A stretch of 64,000 nucleotides of DNA, from contig VXIS01000006.1 of NCBI GenBank assembly GCA_008704415.1, positions 124,001 through 188,000 on the forward strand, written 5' to 3'. Below, piece after piece: positions 21,719 to 33,900 of the stretch. Under the pieces are notes generated by a model. The model was not told the origin of the DNA and ran no database searches. It worked only from the letters and a program-made list of their open reading frames with translations. Every line of letters starts with the position of its first letter. Position 1 is the first letter of the stretch. Source of the stretch: Sphaerosporella brunnea (Eukaryota; Ascomycota; Pezizomycetes; Pezizales; Pyronemataceae). The position numbers and the translations under genes are program-made.

Positions 21719-23166
21719 TAGTGTTGCGCACGAGCGGAGCCGGCTCGAGCAAAAAGCTCGAGCCGCGAGCACGAGCCGGCTCGAGTCTATGTATTTTTGC
21801 GCTCGAGTGCGCTCGATCGAAACTTTTTTGAGCTCGAGTCGGACTCGAGTCATTCGAGCTTTCTAGATAGCACGAGGTTTCGCTCAAGTTGACTCCCACC
21901 TCGCTCCGCCCCCCCTCCTAGAACCACCCCGCTCCCCCTCCCAATTCCGAAACCCCAACTTCACCCGGACAATCTCATCAATTGTCAGAGACCAAACAGC
22001 CAGCGCTCAGCGCACGTATGGAAGAAGATGCGATCCGAGCATTCCACAAATAGCTCAGTGGACGTTGGCGTAAGGAGCTGTTCTCACCGCTGTTCTCAAA
22101 CCTTTCGTCACAGCCACAGAAAGCGTTAGTGGTAGTTCCTATGCGACAATATCGTTACAGCTACCGTATTTTGCAGTTCTTATAGACAACGTTGAAAAGT
22201 TTGCGCAGAATCAGGCACAACAAATGCCGGACTCACCAGTCTATCGCACTTACGGAAATATATGGACGATACCAATAACTTTAGCAGCCAAAAGATTGCA
22301 ATCATGTTGGATCCGCGTTTCAAGATTCAGGTATTTACAGCTATGGGGTGGTCATGCGCATCAGTAGGGCTGACTCGTGCACGTTTGGAGTCTATTCTGG
22401 AGGACAACTATAGCCGTGGCTCAGTGGAATCAATCAAAAACCCTCACCTTCGAAACGTTCAAGTAGATGAAGATCTTGCTGCAATGTTTGACAACATTGG
22501 ACGGCGAGTCCAGGCTACGAACAACGCTTCAGGCACATTGGAGGCATCAGAGACTACACGTTATTTGTGCGAACCCGGTGGACTTAAAGACCGAGCCGCG
22601 TCACTGGTGGAAGCTCAATGAGGAATGGCACGAGATTACCTTGCGATATGTGCCTCCAGCGTACCCTGCGAGGAACTTTTCTCAGTGGCTGGTGACATAA
22701 TCACCAAGAAGCGGAACCGTCTTCTCGAAGAATCAGGTAGTGTTCTTCGACTGCTCAAGCATTGGTTGAAGCAGACGGATGTCAAACCCTGGGAAAAATG
22801 GGGATATGAGGAGGCGGAGAACGAACCAGCGACGACTGGTGAACCTATACACACCGCTCAGAGTGACCATGATGCAGCGGAGGGTGTTGAATCGGAGGTT
22901 GAAGCTTCGCTGAACTCCTCTTCGGGTCCCTCAGACTTATGCGATTGATCTGGGATTGATCTGCGCACTTTATACTCTCATAAATAATTTACATTGCCCT
23001 GCAACAGCTCCCGCGTGCGTAAAAATGTGATTTTATATGGCGGGCTCGAGCTTTAGCTCGAGATCATGCTTCCCCGGCTCGAGCTCGCGAGTCGCGCGTC
23101 ACAATCGCACGAGCGGGCTCGAGCCTACCCCCGAGCTCGACTCGACTCCGCTCGTGCGCAACACTA
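21719..23166 (+). mobile_element. Decayed hAT transposon with perfect 21-bp terminal inverted repeats
   Basis: The 21 bases at 21719-21739, beginning TAGTGTTGCGC, are exactly the reverse complement of 23146-23166. TAG at the tip suits hAT elements. Inside both ends the palindrome GCTCGAGC is repeated many times (about 21742-21850 and 23040-23140), probable transposase-binding subterminal repeats. The expected 8-bp target duplication is not visible (ATTCCGCT on the left, CTAGTAGT on the right), so one flank has changed or the element recombined. The 1.45-kb interior holds only a degenerate C-terminal transposase. Confidence 0.8.
22083..22948 (+). pseudogene. hAT transposase remnant (C-terminal half)
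   Basis: Pieces of an hAT transposase in shifting frames. In order: VLKPFVTATESVSG and TISLQLPYFAVL; then KIAIMLDPRFKI (around 22290-22330); then ETTRYLCEP (about 22550). WWKLNEEWHE follows in a second frame. MARDYLAICASSVPCEELFS and AGDIITKKRNRL come next (from 22625), which is the C-terminal hAT dimerisation domain, and an acidic tail closes the frame. At least two frameshifts separate these blocks and the N-terminal zinc finger is absent. It cannot encode an active enzyme. Confidence 0.85.
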
Positions 23167-25110
23167 CTAGTAGTAGTAGTAATGTCTGAACAATCACAAA
23201 CTATTCCAACAAACTTAAGGTTTGCGGTGCATCGTGCGCGCGCAGCCATGGCAAGGTTTGATTGAGCATCAGATCTGACTCGCTCTGTGAACCGAATCAT
23301 TTGGTGTGAACAGGTTTATGGGTCCCATCACTTTGTGCGATGTGTGATACGGAACCCCGAATAGAACACCGATAGTCTCTTGGACTGCCATGAACTTCCC
23401 GATTCAATACCACAAGCTCATGATTTAGCATCCCCGCCGGTTTCGGGGTGGAAACGTGCACATGCTGGCGGCCAGCACTCAACCTATTGGGCGGAGTGGT
23501 AGGAGGCACTGATGCTGGAAGGAAAGACGAAGAGAAGGAGGAAGAGTTAAAGGTGGAGGTTTAGCAGAAGAATTCAATGGTGCACGTAAACTGTGTACGT
23601 AAGGAGTGCAGTTAAACGTGGTGATAAACGGTGGAAATAAACGGTGGAGATAAACGGTGCAGGTAAACAGCGCTGAACTCGACCTGGGGCCCGGGTTAGC
23701 CGAGTTAAACGCTAGCATTTAATACTCTTTGACACGATGAATGCAAAGGGCGTCAAACGACGTGGCTGTCCCGATCAAACACTTTCATCGTTTGACTGAA
23801 AGAAATAAACGGCAGTCAAACGATGCGGCGCCCATTGCAAACTCTCATTGTTTAACACGCATAAATAAAGAGGAGACAAACGCAAAGTTCGTTTGAGGTT
23901 GGGCGCTACCATACAAACGGCTGTACCGTACAGAAACGGTTATTCGTTTACTTGTTAGCGCCTATTTGAGCTGAGCGTGCTGTTAGACCTCAAAATTGTG
24001 ACACGATTTGTCCTGACGGTGTAGGACATATTTGAGCTGCCGGGATGTGCTGTTCTCAATCATGCTGTGGCACCTAGAGTAGGACTCAGCAGAGACGGTC
24101 TATGCCCTCATTTTTCTCTGCTCCTCTCCCAGTGTCCTGTATGCCCACCCAGAGAGTCGTAACACTGCAGTTGACTTCCGAAGCTTCAAACGCCAAGCAG
24201 CTGTGTCAACAGGCTGCACAAAAGCCCGTTGTTCTCAGGAAAACTAGCCTAGAGTAGGCAAAGCTGCAAGTGTATGAGGATCCGCGCCGTGGTTGGGGAA
24301 TGTGTGTTCTGACAGCCCAGTTCCGCCGGTTGATAGAGACGGTTGTCGCCCGGGAATGTATGGTATATGTTTAGGTACAAACACGTCGTCATTGGAGAAC
24401 TTCCCATAAATATATCTGGGTTGGACACAAAATGTTGCACGCATGGAAAGGGGTATCCACGTCTACTCGTTGGATCGTTGGATCCGGCGGATAGATAGAG
24501 GAGGCCCCCCCCCCCCCTTGTATAACGATTTGTTCCACAGCGGCCCGTTGCAAGGAGGAAGACCGCCCGGCGTGCGCTCAATTTCCCGGCGTCGTGCTGG
24601 TTCACGGCCAACGCTACCGGCGGCCTGCCTGACAGGCATCTTCTTTGTCACTTGCGGCCCACCCAGAGCTCAAAGGGTTAACAACAGTACGATTATCGGT
24701 CAATCTCATAGAAATCAGCTCAATACAACCGTCGCTCCCTCCTCAATTATGTCTACATGAACGTAGTGAGAGGAAGCGCATCGCATGTGTGCAATTCTGA
24801 GCATGCGGAAACCAGCGAGGGCGACACAAAACGCCGCACGTAAAGCGCTCGAAAGTGTGGATTGTTGAATGTTCAGAGGCGTGCACAGCGCCTTCTATAA
24901 GGGGTTTTCGGAATTGGGTTCGACTTAGGTGGTTAAAAAGTGTGTCTCAAAGCACGATCGGCTGAAACTTCACCCCTCCGTGCGACAGACATCCGATGAA
25001 GGACTTCAGGCACGAGCTTTGAGATATCTACGGTTCCATTGGTGCCGCACGCGCTGAATCGTTTTGGGGCGGTCCTACTGGAAAGAGTGTTCACGATGTA
25101 GAAAATGTCT
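23167..25110. other. Gene-poor region with short tandem repeats
   Basis: Starts with an (AGT)n run at 23166-23181. Around 23578-23672 a 12-14-bp unit of the type AAACGGTGGAGAT is repeated about six times. Around 23745-23930 the words CAAACG and GTCAAACGA recur. A C13-14 homopolymer lies at 24504-24518. Scattered frames below 125 codons show no motif. I see no supported gene. Confidence 0.5.
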
Positions 25111-25115
25111 ACTTT

Positions 25116-25275
25116 TCATGCGCTGTATCACGATAAGGGATTGTGTGATGTGTAGAAAGGATGGTATTCTCAGGACGGTGCAGTAGCTAGCCTAAATACC
25201 CCGCGCGGCACGGCCCGTGCCCGCACGGCCTATCACTCGCTTATGTCATCCGCCCGGGCGTACCCCGTTACATGT
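25116..25275 (+). repeat. Terminal-type repeat, copy 1
   Basis: About 150 bp including CCTAAATACCCCGCGCGGCA and CTATCACTCGCTTAT. It recurs at 26799-26940 in the same orientation and at 63705-63845 inverted. It contains dyad-like GC-rich blocks (CGCGCGGCACGGCCCGTGCCCG). It marks the outer part of the large repeat described below. Confidence 0.85.
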
Positions 25276-25284
25276 CCGTTTTTC

Positions 25285-26373
25285 CTAAGCTCGATGTCCC
25301 CGCCGAGCACTCATCCTTTCCGATCCATCGCCCTTAACTGTCCGCCTTCCTCCCTCGCGCTCCGTGCCATTCCTCGCCGTCACTCTTCCGAGCCGATCCC
25401 TTCTACTAGCCTTAAGCCTGATCGTACGCCTGGTGGCCGTCGTTGATCCGGAGGCCCGAGTATCGCGAGAGACGTCTCCGGGTTTAGGTGGTGGCCGGCA
25501 CGATACAGTCTGTTGGGGCGCCGGAAGTGCGTATCCTCGCAGGGGTTTCTCGACAGTGTAGCCGTGCTGTATGGGTGTCGAGAAAGCTTCGATCGTCGTC
25601 TCCGTGATGCCTGCAAAAACTCGAAGAACCAGCAATACGTCATCAGCACCGGTGGCATTGACAGCACACGCCTCCTCCTCGTCTATAAGCTCTTGGCCGG
25701 GTTGAGGTGGCGGCCGGTCGGTCGGGAGTACTCGTAGAACCGGGAAGGCGTAGGTTTCACCGTCGTCATCGACTGCGCACGCCTCCTCCTCGTCTATAAG
25801 CTCTTCGCCGGGTTCAGGTGGCGGCCGATCTGTCGCCAGAACTCGAAGGACTGGGAGCCCGTAATGAGCACCGATGTCATCGACGACACACGCCTCCTCC
25901 TGGTCCATAAGCTCAGACTCCGACTGAGCTGGGCTGACTTCAGTGAGAAGGTTCTCGCTGTGCTGAATGAGCATCGGCGATGCGAGTTCGGGCTCGACCG
26001 TGGCCGGCAATTGAAGCTTGACGGGGTCTTGAGGCGGAACGTGCGGCTGCTCGATCGTAAGCTCGACGGTAGTGCCCCGAACGGCATCGACGGTAGTGCC
26101 CGGAACGGCATCGACGTTGGTGGGGTCCAGCTCAAATAGCACCCTGAACGATTGCTCTAACTCCATCAGCTCAAGATGTCGGCATTGCATTTGCCAGTGC
26201 TACTCCTCTCGGGTCCGGCGGTCCACTCCGGTAGCGGTGGCGATTGGAGGGGCGGGCTTCATCTCAATTGCGCGCCGGAGTTCGGACTCAATAAGCCTAA
26301 GCCTCCAGTGGTGGACTGGCGTCACACGACAAGTCTGAACATCTCCACGATTCTGGCTTCCGTCCGTTGCCAT
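25285..26373 (-). pseudogene. Repeat-containing hypothetical protein with one TAG, inside the large repeat
   Basis: A minus-strand frame from ATG 26373 to 25285 (362 sense codons plus one in-frame TAG at 26200-26202). The sequence on both sides of the TAG reads as one continuous helical region (RLIESELRRAIEM before it, LELMELEQSFRVLFELD after), so a single nonsense mutation, or readthrough, is likely. Downstream there is a small VDAV(P/R)GTTV duplication. Then come three tandem 37-residue repeats, each beginning EL(I/M)D(E/Q)EEAC and, in the first two, containing PVLRVL and TDRPPP. The C terminus is basic. It lies between two direct copies of the 150-bp repeat, and its upstream side is a 178-bp tandem duplication. 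I do not recognise the family. Confidence 0.5.
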
Positions 26374-26464
26374 GGCATTTTGTGAGAGGTTGTTGCTGTG
26401 AAGCAGCGGGCTAAAAGAGGTTGGGAACAGCGAGTATGAGGGACGGGCGTTCGTGAGAGAGGTA

Positions 26465-26820
26465 AAGAGGTTCGTTCAGCGTACGGCCAGCATTCAAGCG
26501 AACGGGGGGGCAGTGTGCGGAGCGGTAAGGAAGGAGGATCGTGTAGTGACTCTTTCGTAGTTCGCCGGTTGTAGACTGGTGATGTGCCAGTTCGCTGTAG
26601 CGAATCGTTCGATGTTGTCATATCACGATAAGGTCTTGGAGGATGATGTTCGTTCGCCGTACGGCCTGCGTATGATCGAACGGGGTGATACTGTGCAGAG
26701 CGGTAAGGAAGAAGGATCGTATACTGGCTCTTTCGTAGTTCGCCGGTTGTAAACTGGTGACGTTCCAGTTCACTGTAACGAATCGTTCGATGTTGCCATA
26801 TCACGGTGAGGTCTTGTGTG
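26465..26820. repeat. 178-bp tandem duplication upstream of the repeat-protein pseudogene
   Basis: Two adjacent copies with a period of about 178 bp: TATCACGATAAGGTCTT at 26621 recurs as TATCACGGTGAGGTCTT at 26799. Flanking words such as CTCTTTCGTAGTTCGCCGG and GCGGTAAGGAAG(G/A)AGGATCGT are also repeated. Because the pseudogene reads leftwards from 26373, this is its upstream region. Related sequence is seen inverted at 63846-64000. Confidence 0.8.
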
Positions 26821-26940
26821 AGGTGTAGAAAGCATGGTATCCTCAGGACGGTGCAGTTGCTAGCTAAATACCCCGCGCGGCACGGACCGCGCCCGCACGG
26901 TCTATCACTCGCTTATATCATCCGCCCGGGAGATTCTGAT
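26799..26940 (+). repeat. Terminal-type repeat, copy 2
   Basis: Same sequence as copy 1 (TAAATACCCCGCGCGGCACG, CTATCACTCGCTTAT) with scattered substitutions. It separates the repeat-protein unit from the long purine-rich and satellite part of the large repeat. Confidence 0.85.
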
Positions 26941-29900
26941 CAGAGACAGCGAGTGAGACGGATCCAGTTACAAACTGCGGCGGTGAACGAGCGAGTAAAA
27001 GTGCCATTTGGGTGTGGAGTGTCCAGAGAGCGGAGTAGCAGCGACGAGGACCACGTAGTACACAAGCCAGCGAGTGAGTGGTCGAGTGGGCCGGTAGGGA
27101 AGTGTCCTGTGATCATCAGCGAGTTCTTCATTGACTCACGGTGGAAAGTGCTTACTAAACGTGCAGCCGCCGGATAACGATAGCCAGGCGTGTAGAAACC
27201 AGCAGCAGTGTAGGGGCCGCGAGCGATTAACAGTACACTCAGTCTGTGGATAGGAGGATGTTAGGTTTAAAGTGAAAACCAGAGCCAGTAAACGCCTCAC
27301 GATAGGCGGGATTGTATGCATGACGCCGAGCGAATCACAACAGACATATAGACAGGAGAGGTGAACCGAACATTTAGGAAAAGAATAGCAAGGATATTGG
27401 AAAATGCGCAGTACTTACAAAGGAAACAGAGTGCGGAGTGCGTTGGCGAGTCAGCAGTCGGGGATCTGCCGTGCTATCATTAGATGGGTCATTTATCAAG
27501 GTGAATTGTAGCTTACGAAGGTGTCCTTCAGCAGAAAGCATGGCCTTCATGCCTAGCCCACGAGCGTGGAAGGTAAAAGATTAGAACCAGATTGTGGCAC
27601 AGCAGTCGTCGAACAGAACACCGCCAACAGACGTCGCTATTGTGACTGCCGGTATGGGGAGCAGCAGCCTGTGTGGAAAGTCAGAGGACGAATGAATGCT
27701 AGACAGACCCTAACGACGCACCGTCAGAGATTGGTGTGGCTTCAACGGGTGAAAGCCTCGACCGCCGGGTGCCGGAACGTCGAGCACCAAGCACCAGAAG
27801 GAATAGCAGTTTGGGCGTGCGAGAGGTTGCCGGGAGTTGTGGCAAAAACGAGGACGACAAGCGAGTGCGGGACAAGACAGGCAGTGGAGGACACTCGCAC
27901 CATGCCTGACGCTATGGTGCATATAGTTGCTTAGAGAGAGAGAGATGTAGCGAGAGGGATAATGAAAGGCTGCTGGTAGACTAGGAGTTCGACGCGTCGA
28001 CAGGTTGAGGAGGGATAGCAAGTCGGGAGACTGCTGTATGGATCAACAGCAGAGGAAGCGCGTGAGATCACGCCGGACCTAATCAGAGGAGGCAAACGCG
28101 CAGCGACGCAGACGTCGGGAAGAAGGAGAAGGAATCGGTTGGAGCGTGTCCGCATGAAGCAAAAACCAGGAGGGCAGAGCAGTGCTGCAGTCAGATGATA
28201 CCTACCGGTTGACAATAAGCCGAGCACTGGAAGGAGCGCGTCACCGACCGTTTGCAGGCTGGAAACGTTTAAGAATGCTGGAGAGAGGTACACGCATGGA
28301 TCGTGTACTATCAGCCGGATCTATCTCAAAAAGGAGTGAGACGGTGCAGGGTGTGGAAAGGGTTGTCGCCTGTTGCGGAACAATTCATGTCGCTGATCGC
28401 GCAGCCGAAAGAGAGCCGTGGAGTAGGAGGCGCCAACGGCAGCAACAAGGCTGAGCGAGGAGCGTACGAGTGCGGCAGCAAGCAGTCAGAGCGAGGAGTG
28501 TACGTGGGCACATAACGAACATCGAGGGGAGCATTGTCTGCAGCGCTTGTAGTGGCGGCAACAGCAGGAGCTTGGAGACGATCGAGGATTACTTTAGGCT
28601 TGTACCGAACGACACGGAGTCACCGCATGGCGTCGTGCTGGAGAGAACTGTCGGGCCGATGGACGTCTTGTTAATTCTTGAAACCTGCCACCGGAAACGG
28701 AACAATTATGTAGTAGCGGGCATCAAATCGAGTGACTTGCGGCAGACAGGTTCCTGCGTGTCCAGGAATTGACGACCGTAGTAGTACCGACAGTAGGTGA
28801 TCCGAGCACTATTGGGCCAGCGATCAGCGTGGAATTAATGAGCGTCCGAGCGAGTCCGGTTCCCCTTTTACGGTGGAGTATTGCTTGCCATTGCAGGAGG
28901 AAAGGCTCACCCGAGTGTCACTCAATCTATGACGGAGACCATTGGCAGTAGTACGTGCGAGGACAAGTGGTAAGTCGAGCAGCGTAAGAGCGAGGACCAG
29001 TAACGTGAAACCCGTCTCAAAAGCTGTAGTAGGTCCTTTTGAGGCCACTAGGGGTCGAGGAGGAGTAAGCGGTGTCGGATACAGCAACGATAGAGAGACG
29101 TCGATCGACTGTGGAAAACCAGAGAGCCTTGACTGCCAAGGCGTATGGTTAGCCGCGCAGCAGGAACGCCGGCCGGAATGAAGAGACCTGGGTGAACGTG
29201 CCAGAAAAGGAAGTGGACCGAAGCGGACAACCGGTGGGCAAAGCGGCTGCGGGTAGAAAGAGGGTCTCAAGCCCGCTTCTGGGCACCGAGGCTGAGGGGA
29301 AGCAGAGACCCGCATCAGAAGGGTTCTGGGTACACTCAGCGCACGGAATGAGATTGGTCCTATAGGACTGCGGCGTGAGGGACAAGAAGGGAGGACACTT
29401 CGCGGAAAGACGACAAAATAGGGGCGGTCGAGCAGTGGTGTTGGAGCTGAACAACGCCGGCAGAGGGCAGGGCGGTCAAAGAAACGAGCAGTTAGCTCTT
29501 GAGTAGGCAGGGGTGGGTTGGCAGTTGGAGCGATGAACGAGGGCGAGCAAACGGGCGTGACGGGCAGATAGAGTGGAAAGAATCACCGGTTGTAAGCGTC
29601 AGATCGGAAGAGGCCCTGGGGACGGTGAAGGAATCCTTAAGAACAGCTGTCGCCGGAGGATGAGGAGCGGGTACCGAGTAATTCTAGGTAGCGTCAGACA
29701 TTTACACCGGGCCAGGGAGAGTAGCCAGCACGAGCGATAGACACGGGGATGGTGCAGACGGCCGGTTCTGCTGCTGCGGGTTCTACTCAGAAAAAAAGAG
29801 CTTTTCAACGTCTATTTGGAGGACCGGGATAGTCTGCCTGGCGCTGTAGGGGGGGCGGCTGCGGAGTAGTTCAGTGCAAACCCGATGTAAGAGACGAAAC

Positions 29901-30944
29901 GGCAAGGCAAGTAACAAGAATATGGCGGGATCGTGGAGGAAACCCACGATAGCGCAGAAATATAGAGATGCAGCTGGAGGATGAAAGAGAGGTCGCGACA
30001 AACACAATTGCAGCCGGGTATCGTAGGAGCAAGACGGCCGGCCAAATAAATAGCGAGTAGTAGGGCAAGGAGACAACGAGAGGACGTCGATGAAGGCTGG
30101 AAACGGCGTGGCAGGGTGCCGAGAAGCGTATCCCAGTCGAGACAATTAGCAGCGGAGACCGAGGATCGCAGCAGCAGGGTGGCGGGGCAGAGGACAAGCA
30201 GATACAAACGATTAGGAAAGTTGCGGCATGAAAAAATGCGTTGTGCGGAGTGGATATGAGATCAACTAGCTGAAAGTCTTCAGGAGAGGAAAGACTGCTT
30301 TTACCAGTGCGGTAGCAGGAAACAGAGAAATGGGATCGGGGACAAGGGGCGCGAGCCAGAAACCACACAGTAGGAGATATGTACTGACGAATGTAATGTG
30401 TCCTCTTAGATTGATGAACGATAGGTGCATTCGTGGAAGTCTGGGAGTGTGCCCTGCAGAGCGAAGCTGCGGAAGAGAAGGAGGAGCTGCAAGACGGACA
30501 TTGGGAGCGGATAGCTGTAGGGACGAGACGCGACGAGTACGAACGAGCGAATCGAATCTAGCGAGGAATCAGTGATCGAGGAAGGACGAAGAGATTGCAG
30601 TAGCGATACCGAACGGAACGAGCACAGGAATTCGAATTTACAACCAGACAAGAGGTGGTTGCAGATAGCACGGAGGAGGAATAGCAGCCAATGTAGAGGG
30701 GAGTTGCGACTAGGATACAGACTGGCAACGCTGAGAGCGCCCACAGCAGTAATAAAGGAGGGCGCAGGAGCGAGGGAACAATCCCAGAACAGAAGAACGT
30801 CAGCATTACTAGTGCAGAGGGATACTTCCAAGCCAAAGAGGACATACAGCCATGCAGTAAAGAGCACATTGATGTGAGCGATAACTATGACAACAACCAG
30901 GAAGTAGAGCCGAACGAGGACGTAGAGGCAACCGAATGACGACT

Positions 30945-33900
30945 GCCAAGGAAGGAGTACAAAGCGGCGATCGAAAAACAACGAGGTCAAGGCGAGGACG
31001 TAGAGGAGATCGGCTAACGAGAACGTATAGGTGATTCACAAATCACGGCGTAGGGACGGTGTCATAACGACTAGGAACGAGGCTGTAGAGGCGATGCAAT
31101 AACCACCAAGAACGAGGACATCGAGGAAATCGAAAAACGAGGAGGCAGAGGCAAGGCAATGACGATGGCCGAGGAACGAGGATGTAGAGACGATTGAATA
31201 ACGAGGAGGCAGATTCCCGGGAATAACAACGATGAACAAGGACACAAAAGTGAGTGCCTCACAAGTGGATACTAACAGCCAGTCAGTATTAGCAGCACAG
31301 ATGGAATATTCAACATCATGTAGCATCCAGCCAGAATGAAGAGGTAGAGCGCATGCAATAAGTAAGAAGTAGAGACCAGCGAATAGAGGTCAGCGAAGCA
31401 CGAGGATGTGGAGGCGAGGGAAGAAGGACAATCGAGGAACGGGCGAATACTAGCAGCGAGTGAGCATCAGGACCAGACAGGGAGTCTTAGCCATCGTGCT
31501 TTGCCGATCCAGCATCAGGACTTAGAGGCCATGGAATGACGATTACTTACACTCAAACGGATACTGAGCGCGTGGAGAAGAACAAAGAACGAGGACGTAG
31601 ATGCTGTTCAACAATGATAGGGTAGAGTCGAACGAACGAGGACTAACATGCGATGAAAGAACTAGGACGTAGAGGCGAAGCAATGACGGGGAACGAGGAT
31701 GTAGAGGCGAGCGATAACCCTGAGCAACGAGGACATAGACGAGGAACAACGACGTCGGGGCAACTTCATAACCCGAGGCAAGGAACCAGTGAATACCTGC
31801 AGTGAGTCAGTGTTGGCAGGAGAGAGGGGTGGATACCGAGGTCTACATTGAATTTCGGATAGTGGATGGCATGGTAGTACAGCGAGGGAGAAACAGGAAA
31901 TAGGTGATCGAAAAACCAGGATGTAAAGGCGTCGCAGTAACGACAAGGCAGGAACGAGGGCGTAGAGGCGACGCCGCGACGAAGGTGTGAATCCTAGAAA
32001 GAGATCACGATCACATGAAGCCATAAACGCACCAGGAGATAGCATCGATCGATGACGAAGGACGTACAGTCGAGAATATCAACGAGCGAGGGACCGGGAC
32101 ATCAAGTCGCTTCCAAAGTGAGGATGTAGAGGCGATCGACAAACAAGAATGTAGAGGTGATGAAACAATGAGGACGTCAAGACAAGGGAATCACGACGAA
32201 CGAGGAATGAGCGAATCCTAGGAGTGATAGTATCAGTGTAGGTAAGCGATAGTAGTCAGCGATGATGTTGAGGCGCCGGGACCACCGGGATATAGGGGCC
32301 ATGAAAGAACGAACATACAGCGTTCAGAGATCCCGAGGTTCGTAGAGGCGAGAAAACAGGACGATGAAGAGGCGAATCAATAGAGGCAATCGACAAACGA
32401 GCCCGGAGAGTGAGGTGAAGTCATTATGCCGACCAAGCAGCGAGGACATAGAGGTTTTGAAAAATGACGCCGTAGAGGAGAGGTAATAACGAGGGCCGAT
32501 GAACGGGGACATAGCGAGCAACGAGCCAATCCGAGCAACGACTCAGTATCAGTGGTAGAGATGGCGTTGTGGCGATCGAATAGTAGCAAGCTAGTGGTAG
32601 TCAGCAACAGGGCTGTCAAAAGTCCGGCCAGTCCGGCTTTGAGCGCGGCCTGAACCGGACTGATTGAAACGGGCTTTTGAAATCACGGCCCGTTTGGACC
32701 AGGCTTTTTGGATCGAGACCCAGGCGCCTACGGGCACCCGCCAGGCCCAGAAGGACCCGGCGCCCGGCGGGCCCGCCCGGCATCTGTAGTTTTTTGCTTA
32801 CACATACATCAAGGAAAGAAAGATGAACGCGAGATACAGATTCAACAACCTGAAGGACCTCCAGCTACCCTTCCATATCCGCCGCCCGATGTTCCAAGTC
32901 ACTCAGCATACGCTCAACCTGATGAATTTAAGAACCCGCCCATATACCATATCTTCCCTCGCAAGGATTTGAGGCATTCTATGGCGTGGATCGACCAGTC
33001 TTTTGATTGCGATCGACGCTTTAGCTGCGGCGGAACCACCACCGAAAGATTAGCGCTTTTAGTGGCCCCACTTTTGGCACAATGACCAACCCGACATTAA
33101 TTCTTTGGTACCGGGCACCGGCCGGCACCTATCAGATATCCAGGTTTTTCTTATGCCGGCCCGAACCTGTCGGGCTTGCCACATCACCGGCCCGACCTGA
33201 CCCACTCCGTGGGGCCCCGTTTGACCTGGCGGCCGGCCGGACTATTGACAGCCCTGGTCAGCAAGGAACGAGGAAGTAGAAGCGAACGGATAACGACGAT
33301 GCAGAGTCCGGGGAATAATGAAGATGAATCAGCTCATAGAGGCGAACGATTACCGAGGAAGCAGAGGTGAGCAAGCAACGAGGGAATCCTGGCAGCGAGT
33401 TTCGATGAATTGCAGAGCGGGAGTAGTAGCCGTCATGTAGAATTGGGACCGACTGCGCAAGTAGAGGCCATGCAATAACGTGGCCATAGAGGACAGCGAA
33501 CAACTATGAGCGACCTACGAGGACGTAACGGAGATCGAAAAACCAAGACGGGCGGCAATCATGGCGAGGAACGGACACGTAGAGACGATGGATGAACGAG
33601 AACGCCGAGGTGACATAATAACGCCGGTGAAGGAACGACGACATCGAGTGCAGCGAGGAACGAGCGAATACTACCAACCAATCAGTATGTAACAGAGAGG
33701 GGTCCTGATCTGGATAGATGGGTGGCTCCAGGTTCTACACTCAATTTTGGACAGCAGACGAGTTCGTAGTGTCGAGTGAGAACGACGACATAGCGGCAAT
33801 GGAATAACCAAAACAGGGCAGAGAGCCACCGAGTATGGCATAGATCCGAGGGAGTAATGAGGACATAGAGGTGACTGAGGAATATTGACCAGCGTGAAAG

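Noticed and set aside
32708..33085. 125-codon frame inside hAT MITE copies A and B (53464-53841), identical in both
   Set aside because: Identity reflects the very recent duplication of the whole MITE. The frame has no ATG at its start, no recognisable domain, and is not open in the older fragments.
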